From contig CAVWFK010000013.1 in the NCBI GenBank assembly GCA_963754235.1, positions 62,001 through 126,000 on the forward strand: a stretch of DNA of 64,000 bases, written 5' to 3'. A program made the translations under genes and the position numbers. This DNA comes from DATAYA01 sp963754235. Lineage in GTDB: Bacteria > Pseudomonadota > Alphaproteobacteria > Acetobacterales > Acetobacteraceae. Below the pieces are notes generated by a model that worked only from the letters and a program-made list of their open reading frames with translations, had not been told where the DNA came from and searched no databases. Shown here in pieces: positions 57,529 through 64,000 of this stretch (positions are counted from its first letter, which is position 1; every line of letters starts with the position of its first letter).

Positions 57529-59058
57529 CTATCCCGCCGCGGGACGCCGGCGCCGGCCGCTTGATCGCAGGCGGAGGACCTCCTTTGCGGTCGCGAACAC
57601 CCGAACCTCCGCACTATCCGGCCGGCCCGCCAAGGACCATAACGCGAATTCGGTCACCAGATAAATCGCGATCGTCGCGATGCCGGTCAACGCGCCTTGG
57701 ACAAGCGCCGCGCCGCCCGCCGGCGCGCCCGGCTGCCAGCCAAGCCCGGCGCCATAGATCGCCGCGGCGGTGATGGCGCCCGCCGATGCAATACGGACCA
57801 TGCTGCCGGCCGATTCGCGCCAGCGCACATCGCCGCTGCCGCGCAGTTGCAAGGTGAACAGCACCGACTCGATCGACACGCAGATGACGGCAGCGATCGC
57901 GACGAGGCTCATCTTCCCCGTCAGGGACGACACAGCATAGATCACGCCGACTTTTATTACCGCAGCGGCGGCGACCGCATAGAAGCTCTGCCGCACCTGA
58001 CCGCGCGACGTCAGCACGGTCGTGCACACCCAGCTAAAGGGCGAGAACAAACAGAGCCACGCGAAGATCGCGACCAATGGTTGTGCGGCCGCCCAGCGCG
58101 GCCCCATCAGCACCGCCACGATCGGGCCGGACGCGGCGGAAATCGCGATGGTGAGCGGCATGACGATCAGCAGCAGTGCGGCAACCACGGATAGCGCAAG
58201 CTCCACCGTATTGGTGCCGCGCCGTTCGGCAACCGAGACGCCGGAGAACAAGGCGCGCGATGCAGGCGCCACCAGTTCGCTGAGCGGCAGCACCGCCAGC
58301 TCCGCCGCAAGCATGTACACGCCGAGCAGCGACGGCCCGAGCACCCGGCCGATAATGAAGGCGTCGCTCTGCTCCCAGACCAGGCTCGCGAGGCTGGATG
58401 CCCAGGTCCAGAACGAGAACCCGATCAGGTCGCGCCACCGAGAGAGCGTAAGGCGGGCCCGATATGGATGCACCAGGTAGGTCATCGACACGCGCGACAG
58501 CCTGGAGACGGCGATGCCGATCACCAGCGCCCAGTAGCTTCGCATGATCAGAGCCGCGCTGACGGTGGCGACGAACTGGCTGATGCGGGGCAGGAACAGC
58601 AGTTTGAATTCCATGCTGAACCGAAGGGTACGGCGAAATTCGACGATGCCGATATTCTCCAGCCCGGAGAAGGCGGCCAGGCCAGCGAGCAGCAGCAGGA
58701 TTGGAAACAACCGGGGCTCGCCGAACCAGGCGCTGGCGATTCCGGCTCCGCCCGCGATCACCACCGCCGTCGCCACGCCGCGCAGCACCTGCATGGTGAA
58801 GGCGGTGTCGTAGAGTGCGCGTCCGGTCTCGGGCGATCGCACCAGCGCGTCCTGCACCCCGATTTCCGAGAGCGAGTTGATCGCGACCGAAAATGCTGTC
58901 GCCATGGCGACCAGCCCGAAATCTGCCGGCCTGAGCACGTGCGCCAGCACCACCAGGCTCACCAGGCCGAGCAGACGCGTCATCATGCGCCACGCGACCA
59001 GCCAGCCCGCGCCGATGGCCACCTTCCCGCCGAGGCCGATCGTGTCCTCGTCAGGCAT
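57529..59058 (-). CDS. Lipopolysaccharide/O-antigen flippase family protein
   Basis: A 509-residue inner-membrane protein with 12-14 helices. GWLVAWRMMTRLLGLVSLVV and LAHVLRPADFGLVAMATAFS at the N-terminus are the Wzx/MATE-like flippase signature. It would flip lipid-linked glycan units to the periplasm. Reverse strand, with the GT2 and acyltransferase genes upstream. Confidence 0.92.
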   Translation of the reverse strand: MPDEDTIGLGGKVAIGAGWLVAWRMMTRLLGLVSLVVLAHVLRPADFGLVAMATAFSVAINSLSEIGVQDALVRSPETGRALYDTAFTMQVLRGVATAVVIAGGAGIASAWFGEPRLFPILLLLAGLAAFSGLENIGIVEFRRTLRFSMEFKLLFLPRISQFVATVSAALIMRSYWALVIGIAVSRLSRVSMTYLVHPYRARLTLSRWRDLIGFSFWTWASSLASLVWEQSDAFIIGRVLGPSLLGVYMLAAELAVLPLSELVAPASRALFSGVSVAERRGTNTVELALSVVAALLLIVMPLTIAISAASGPIVAVLMGPRWAAAQPLVAIFAWLCLFSPFSWVCTTVLTSRGQVRQSFYAVAAAAVIKVGVIYAVSSLTGKMSLVAIAAVICVSIESVLFTLQLRGSGDVRWRESAGSMVRIASAGAITAAAIYGAGLGWQPGAPAGGAALVQGALTGIATIAIYLVTEFALWSLAGRPDSAEVRVFATAKEVLRLRSSGRRRRPAAG

Positions 59059-59117
59059 GGCGGATCGCTGGTGCGGTCAAGGGGTGGTCCGTCTTTGGCG
59101 CATGACCCGGCGAGCGG

Positions 59118-60032
59118 TCATGCCGTCGTCCGGGGCGCGCCTGCCGCGGGTGGCGGGGGCGTCGCCAGCCGCCACAGAATATGCCGATGCAGCAGCCGGG
59201 TCACAGTCTCGCCATAGCGCGGCGTACGGCGAAGCGCGTGGTAGGCGTGCATTTCGAGATTGAGCTTGAGCAGCGCCTTGATCACCGGCCAGCGCAGCGG
59301 GATTCGCTGCCGGAACACAAGGTCTGCCGTCATCGGCAGCACCGGGAATATCCGACCGAGAGCGCCCGGGTTATCGCGTCGGATGGCGGCGATATAGGAA
59401 GCGGCCGGGGTTTGCTCGCGTACCAAGAGCGGCTCGGGAATTTCCATGTGCTTGCCGTGAAGCAAAGTTCCCGCAGCGATGGCCCAGTCATAGGCGTGAA
59501 AATACCGAGGTGGGAAGGACGCCTTCAGCGCGCGGGTTCGGTATAGACCGAAAATCCGCGTGTTGCGCGCAGGCGCGCTGAGATAGGCAGCGAGGTTCGT
59601 CACCGTGTCGGCGAGCAGCGGGTAGGTTCCGGCGATCGGCTGCCCTGCCCCGTCACGATCGTCGAACACGGACCGCGCGACACAAGCGACGACCCCGGGA
59701 TCAGCCTCCAGCACTCCGAGCGTTTGCTCGACATAGCTCGGCAGGAGGTAGTCGTCTGCCGCCAGCCACATGAAGTACTCAGTCTTGGCTTGCTCGAGGA
59801 CAAACCCGAAATTACCCGAGATGCCGAGGCTGCTTTCGTGGCGCGTGAAGGTCACCTCGGGATGGGTTGCGGCCAGCTCGCGACCGATCTGCGGCGTGGC
59901 GTCGGTGGAGGCGTTGTCGGACACCTGCACCAGCGTGCCGCGATGCGTCTGCGCGAGCGCGCTTTCCACCGCGCGGCGGAGCGTGGCGGCACCGTTGAAG
60001 ACCGGAATTCCGATCGTCACCGTCACGCTCAC
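59118..60032 (-). CDS. Family 2 glycosyltransferase
   Basis: A 304-residue GT-A transferase: VTIGIPVFNGAATLRRAVES at the start, VSDNASTDATPQIG and the metal-binding AADDYLLPSYVEQTL near residue 95. GTG at 60,032 overlaps the acyltransferase stop (GTGA) and begins at the first beta strand; a longer frame upstream adds about 50 Arg-rich residues and is unlikely. It transfers a sugar onto a lipid-linked or polysaccharide acceptor. Confidence 0.92.
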   Translation of the reverse strand: MSVTVTIGIPVFNGAATLRRAVESALAQTHRGTLVQVSDNASTDATPQIGRELAATHPEVTFTRHESSLGISGNFGFVLEQAKTEYFMWLAADDYLLPSYVEQTLGVLEADPGVVACVARSVFDDRDGAGQPIAGTYPLLADTVTNLAAYLSAPARNTRIFGLYRTRALKASFPPRYFHAYDWAIAAGTLLHGKHMEIPEPLLVREQTPAASYIAAIRRDNPGALGRIFPVLPMTADLVFRQRIPLRWPVIKALLKLNLEMHAYHALRRTPRYGETVTRLLHRHILWRLATPPPPAAGAPRTTA

Positions 60033-61087
60033 GGCAATACCTTCTCGGCGGCGGCTTCGGCGACCGGCGCTGCGGGGCGCACGGCAGACCGCTTGAGCGC
60101 GAGCGCACGCTTCTCGACGAAGTGCCACGAAAGAGCGGCCAGTCCGAGCGCCACGGGCAGCGACACAAGGATGTTTGCGTACCACGTCACGGGTGGTCCA
60201 AGAAGATACGTCACCGATTGCTGGACCGGATAGGCGAACACATAGACCCCGTAGGAGAAATCGCCGCGGCGTGCGAGGTCGGGCAGGCGCACCGACCGGG
60301 CCATTGCGAGATAGATCACGAGGTAGGCGCCGAATAACGTGAAGGCGAGGCGGAACCCGCCCGTGGGCAGACTGGCCGCGAGGGCAACGGCGCTGAGCAC
60401 CGCGAGGTGCCAGTCAAGCGGGACGCGATCCCGCCAGAGATACAGCGTGGCGCCGGCCACGAACGGCGCGCCGAATGACACGTAGTAGCCGCCCATCCAT
60501 CGCCAGTTCAGCACCAGCACAACTGCCAGGAGCACCAGTGCCACACTTGGCCGAAGCAGCTTCAGCTTGCCGAGAGCGAGCACGCCGAGATACATCAGGA
60601 ATTCGTATTGCAGGGTCCAGAGTGAACCGTTCACGACCGATGGGGTGGGGTTGCTCCCGAACACGCCTGGCAGGCCATAGCGCATGTCCAGCAGCGACGC
60701 ATTGCCCAGCACGTAAGATGCCGAGGCGGGGTCGGCGAAATACGCCCGCGTGGAGAGCGATGTGAACGCCGGGCCCAATAGCACGGCCGTCAGCAGGACG
60801 GCCACGAACAGGGCGGGAAAGATGCGCAGGCACCGCGCCTTGAGGAAGCGCCTCGCCGCCGGAGCACGGTCGAAGCTTTGGGTGATCAGGTATCCGCTGA
60901 TCACGAAGAACACCAGCACCGCGACCGAACCGAGATCGGTCTGCCGGCGGCTCAGAACCTCCAACGGCTGGGGCCAGCTTATACCCTGCGCGAGGGGAAA
61001 CGCGTGCGAAACCAGAACAGCCAGCGCCGCGATGATCCTCAGCGCGTCGAAGTTGTTCCTTCGACCCCGGTTCCGCTCGGTCGCCAT
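60029..61087 (-). CDS. Acyltransferase family 3 membrane protein
   Basis: A 352-residue protein with ten hydrophobic segments: FDALRIIAALAVLVSHAFPL (catalytic-type His), VLVFFVISGYLI, RCLRIFPALF and NGSLWTLQYEFLMY are hallmarks of OafA-like enzymes that O-acetylate surface glycans. First gene of the reverse-strand trio with the GT2 and flippase genes. It is divergent from the rfbC-like gene. Confidence 0.93.
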   Translation of the reverse strand: MATERNRGRRNNFDALRIIAALAVLVSHAFPLAQGISWPQPLEVLSRRQTDLGSVAVLVFFVISGYLITQSFDRAPAARRFLKARCLRIFPALFVAVLLTAVLLGPAFTSLSTRAYFADPASASYVLGNASLLDMRYGLPGVFGSNPTPSVVNGSLWTLQYEFLMYLGVLALGKLKLLRPSVALVLLAVVLVLNWRWMGGYYVSFGAPFVAGATLYLWRDRVPLDWHLAVLSAVALAASLPTGGFRLAFTLFGAYLVIYLAMARSVRLPDLARRGDFSYGVYVFAYPVQQSVTYLLGPPVTWYANILVSLPVALGLAALSWHFVEKRALALKRSAVRPAAPVAEAAAEKVLP

Positions 61088-61330
61088 TGGCGGATGCTAG
61101 CAGCGTGCGGGCGGCGCGGCCAGCCGGCACATTGACAGCCGGCCCATTGGCAGCCCAGCTAAAGTGATTGTGACCTGCCGGGAGGTCCCGCACCGGTGCC
61201 GGAACGGCCCCGGCCGGCTACAGACTGAGACACGCCGAACCAGAGCGAGGAGGACGACTGCAATGCAGGGCCGCGGCCGATCCGTGCCGGGCGGAGGTCC
61301 GCCGGAAGCGCGATCCGGCGGCGCCGTTCC

Positions 61331-61939
61331 TTGAAGTGGCATGGCACGTCGGTGGAGGGCGCGCTCGTCATTGCGCCCGACCGACAAGGCGATGATCGCG
61401 GCTTCTTCGCGCGCCTGTTCTGTGAACGGGAGTTCGCGGCCGCGGGGCTGGCGTCACGTTTTGTGCAGATCAACAATTCCCTCACGGCACGCCGCGGCAC
61501 ACTCCGTGGATTGCACTATCAACTGCCGCCCGCGGCTGAGGTGAAGCTGGTGCGCTGCATCCACGGCGCGATGTTCGACGTGGTTGCCGATCTGCGCCCC
61601 GATTCTCCGAGCTATGGCCGGTGGTTCGGCACCGAGCTCACCGGCGCAAACCGTGCGATGATGTATGTGCCGAAGGGTTGCGCGCATGGCTTCGTGACCC
61701 TGACCGACGAGGTCGAGACACTCTACTTTGTCAGCGAGCCCTACGCCCCGGAACTCGAGCGCGGCCTGCGGTTCGACGATCTCTGGATCGGCATCCAATG
61801 GCCGATACCGCCACTCGAGATGTCGGCCAAGGACCGCGCATGGCCTCGCTTCGACCCCGTGATGCCCGAGGCGCAGCGTCTGTGCGGACTTCGCGGCACC
61901 ATCGGCGGCACCGCAGCGGAGCGATCATGCGCATCCTGA
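61331..61939 (+). CDS. dTDP-4-dehydrorhamnose 3,5-epimerase family protein
   Basis: A 202-residue cupin epimerase. DDRGFFARLFCEREF near residue 21, NNSLTARRGTLRGLHYQLP with catalytic His62, Lys72 in EVKLVRC, and YAPELERGLRFDD with the C-terminal IQWPIP all match RfbC-type enzymes. In this cluster it may act on a CDP- rather than dTDP-sugar. It overlaps the following SDR by 13 bases. Confidence 0.9.
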   Translation: MKWHGTSVEGALVIAPDRQGDDRGFFARLFCEREFAAAGLASRFVQINNSLTARRGTLRGLHYQLPPAAEVKLVRCIHGAMFDVVADLRPDSPSYGRWFGTELTGANRAMMYVPKGCAHGFVTLTDEVETLYFVSEPYAPELERGLRFDDLWIGIQWPIPPLEMSAKDRAWPRFDPVMPEAQRLCGLRGTIGGTAAERSCAS

Positions 61940-62973
61940 TCACCGGAAATATGGGCTATGTGGGTCCCGTGGTCGCGCGCCACCTGCGAGCGCGCTTCCC
62001 GCGTGCCGTCCTGCTCGGGTTCGATAGCGGCCTGTTCGCCCACTGCCTCACCAACACCGGCCCGCTGCCGGAAACGGTGCTTGACGCACAGTTCTTCGGC
62101 GACGTGCGCGACATGCCCGACGCCGTGCTCGAGCACGTCGAGGCGGTCGTGCATCTCGCCGCGGTATCGAACGACCCGATGGGCAATCGCTTCGAGGCCG
62201 CGACCGACGACATCAACCGCGCAGCCAGCCTGCACGTGGCCGAGCAGGCGCACCGGGCAGGCGTGCGCGCCTTCGTCTTCGCCTCAAGCTGCAGCGTGTA
62301 TGGCTTCGCCGAGGCCGGCGCGAGGGGCGAAGGCGATCGGCTCGATCCGCTGACCGCCTACGCCCGCTCGAAGGTCGCGACCGAGCAGGGTTTGCAGCAG
62401 CGCGAACTGCCAGGCATGACGGTCACGTGCCTCCGCTTCGCCACCGCCTGCGGCATGTCGGACCGGCTTCGGCTCGACCTCGTCCTCAATGATTTCGCCG
62501 CCAGCGCTGTCGCCGCCGGCGAGATTGCGGTTTTGAGCGATGGCACTCCCTGGCGCCCCCTGATCGACGTCGGCGACATGGCGCTCGCCATCGAGTGGGC
62601 GATCGGCCGCTCGCCCGAGCACGGCGGCACCCATCTGGTCGTGAATGTCGGCTCTGATGACCGAAATCATCGGATCAGGGACCTCGCCGATGCGGTCGCG
62701 CGCGCGGTTCCGGGCGCGACGGTTTCCGTAAACGCGGCGGCGCCGCCGGATCACCGTTCCTATCGGGTGGATTTCTCGCGGTTCCGGTCGCTTGCTCCGG
62801 ACCATCAGCCGCGCGTGGATCTGGCAGGATCGATCGCCAATCTCGTGGGCGGGCTTCGCGCGATCGGCTTCAGCGATCGGAATTTCCGCGACTCACCGCT
62901 GGTCCGTCTTAAGACACTCGCGAACCAGCTCGACTGCGGCCGCCTCTCGCCCGATCTGCGCTGGCGGCGATGA
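61927..62973 (+). CDS. NAD-dependent epimerase/dehydratase family protein
   Basis: A 348-residue extended SDR: ITGNMGYVGPVVARHL (GxxGxxG at 7-13), VVHLAAVSNDPMGN near 75, SSCSVYGFAEAG and catalytic YARSK near 145, and a substrate domain with DGTPWRPLIDVGDMALAIEW. It is probably the 4-ketoreductase or epimerase that finishes the nucleotide sugar. It follows the 3,5-epimerase with overlap. Confidence 0.9.
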   Translation: MRILITGNMGYVGPVVARHLRARFPRAVLLGFDSGLFAHCLTNTGPLPETVLDAQFFGDVRDMPDAVLEHVEAVVHLAAVSNDPMGNRFEAATDDINRAASLHVAEQAHRAGVRAFVFASSCSVYGFAEAGARGEGDRLDPLTAYARSKVATEQGLQQRELPGMTVTCLRFATACGMSDRLRLDLVLNDFAASAVAAGEIAVLSDGTPWRPLIDVGDMALAIEWAIGRSPEHGGTHLVVNVGSDDRNHRIRDLADAVARAVPGATVSVNAAAPPDHRSYRVDFSRFRSLAPDHQPRVDLAGSIANLVGGLRAIGFSDRNFRDSPLVRLKTLANQLDCGRLSPDLRWRR

Positions 62974-62978
62974 AGGCA

Positions 62979-64000
62979 TCATGCCACCGATCGCATCGGC
63001 CGGGTCCGGTCCGGCCAGACACGCTCGCGCAGGTGTTGCGGAAGTAGATCGGCCGGATTGCCCGGCAACCCGCCCAGCACGTCAAAGAAGTAGTCGCACA
63101 CCTCTCGCAGGCGCCGGAGGAACAATTCCAGATCGGCCGGTGTTGCGACGTGGGGTGTGAAGCCGGGGACCAGCGACGGGCTGTGATAATGCAACACGAA
63201 TGTCCGGTGTCCCCGTCTGGCCATTGACCGGATAAGCTGGATCTGCTGCCTGGTCGAGACACCTTCAGGCGTTAGGGTGAAAATGTTCGCAAGCCCGAGG
63301 CGTGCCAGAATTCCTGGCGCGTCAAAGCTGGTGAGCAGCGGCGATTGCAGGGTCGCGCTGAGCCGCGGCCGCAGAGCCGTCAGCGGCCCGACCATCCCGC
63401 GCGACATGGGAACCGAGAGGATGCCGCTCGCCGCATCGCGATAGGGCTGCGCGTCGGCGGGACGAAAATCCACCCCGCCGCGGGCGGACAGACCGACGCC
63501 GGGCAGGAGGCTGAAATCCACCCTGACACCGAGCTGCGCCAAGGTCGACAGCGTGCGCGGGCCGAGGCCGTAGCGGCCCGCCTTGAAGAAAAGCGGGGAG
63601 ATGCCAAGATTCTCTCGAATCGTGTTGACCAGCACCCGCAGTTTCCGCGCTTCCAGATCGGGCGGCAGATTGCCGCCATACGAGGGTTCTTTCTCGAATG
63701 GTGGGTTGATCCAGGGATGCAGTTGGGCGCCGATCAGGCACGCGTGGCGGTCGAAAATCCGCCGCAGCGGCTGGTATCCTTCCGCCTGCGACGCAACCGC
63801 ATAGTCGACCACATAGAGGGGGCGGAGGCCGAACGGTTCAAAAATCGCCTGCGACAGTTCCTGGCTGGACATCGCCCGGACCGGCACCGGCGAGCGAGCA
63901 AGTGGCTCGCTCCAATCGAACTCGGTATCGGCATCGACCACGACGTAGAGCGTTGGTGGATCGTCAGACCGGGTCTGGACTGGCTCCAGGCGGACCCCTT
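62979..64000 (-). CDS. Polysaccharide deacetylase-like (WalW-type) protein, 5' end beyond the window
   Basis: The frame stays open from the stop at 62,979 to the window edge, with LYVVVDADTEFDW near the start in the position of a deacetylase Asp-Asp metal motif. Further on are CLIGAQLHPWINPPFE, LFFKAGRYGLGPRTLSTLAQ and a C-terminal FVLHYHSPSLVPG with the second catalytic-type His. A GTG at 63,941 is possible, but codons upstream read sensibly, so the true start may lie outside. Expected to deacetylate a surface glycan. Confidence 0.8.
   Translation of the reverse strand, partial: GVRLEPVQTRSDDPPTLYVVVDADTEFDWSEPLARSPVPVRAMSSQELSQAIFEPFGLRPLYVVDYAVASQAEGYQPLRRIFDRHACLIGAQLHPWINPPFEKEPSYGGNLPPDLEARKLRVLVNTIRENLGISPLFFKAGRYGLGPRTLSTLAQLGVRVDFSLLPGVGLSARGGVDFRPADAQPYRDAASGILSVPMSRGMVGPLTALRPRLSATLQSPLLTSFDAPGILARLGLANIFTLTPEGVSTRQQIQLIRSMARRGHRTFVLHYHSPSLVPGFTPHVATPADLELFLRRLREVCDYFFDVLGGLPGNPADLLPQHLRERVWPDRTRPMRSVA

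Overview
This is a high-GC chromosomal segment that looks alphaproteobacterial, most likely from the Acetobacteraceae or relatives. The signs are the yqeY-dnaG-rpoD order, a PQQ-dependent dehydrogenase paired with a cytochrome c, CoA-dependent chemistry, an acetyl-CoA synthetase-like/GNAT fusion and very GC-biased third positions. This assignment is an inference from gene content; no species is claimed.

Regions. (1) 1-11,100 is chromosomal metabolism: an enolase-superfamily enzyme cut by the window edge, two small operons (CoA transferase, crotonase, CobD-like decarboxylase), a PQQ dehydrogenase broken by a frameshift with its cytochrome c partner, a GT9-like transferase and two toxin-antitoxin pairs. 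(2) 11,100-19,300 is core housekeeping: yqeY, dnaG, rpoD, a GNAT protein, a tiny Gly/Ser-rich lipoprotein, a frameshifted Pat-type protein acetyltransferase and a complete tRNA-Gly(GCC). (3) 19,251-38,373 is a 19-kb integrated element. It is bounded by a perfect 49-bp repeat of the tRNA-Gly 3' end, with an integrase next to the right copy and matching TAGCAAGC arm-like sites inside both ends. Its right third is a co-oriented module (integrase, HTH protein, primase/helicase, small terminase-like protein) that resembles a phage satellite. The rest carries surface-glycan style cargo (a 1073-residue secreted glycosidase, a methyltransferase, two polytopic membrane proteins) and IS debris. (4) 38,720-41,369 is a nitrate/sulfonate/taurine-type ABC importer. 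(5) 42,038-53,990 holds a hypothetical gene, a histidine phosphatase and a nine-gene sugar locus: two complete ribose-type ABC importers around an SMP-30 lactonase, ending in an SDR. (6) 53,953-64,000 is a surface polysaccharide cluster: DUF4910 protein, glucose-1-phosphate cytidylyltransferase, sugar C-methyltransferase, flippase, GT2, acyltransferase, RfbC-like epimerase, SDR and a deacetylase-like protein that runs off the window.

Working together: the ABC-lactonase-SDR block reads as uptake and first oxidation steps for a sugar or sugar acid. The last block reads as synthesis of a C-methylated nucleotide sugar and its export in an O-antigen-like glycan. Several otherwise good genes are interrupted by single-base frameshifts, four of them +1 in short homopolymers. 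These may be sequencing errors, and each such gene is annotated as broken with that caveat.
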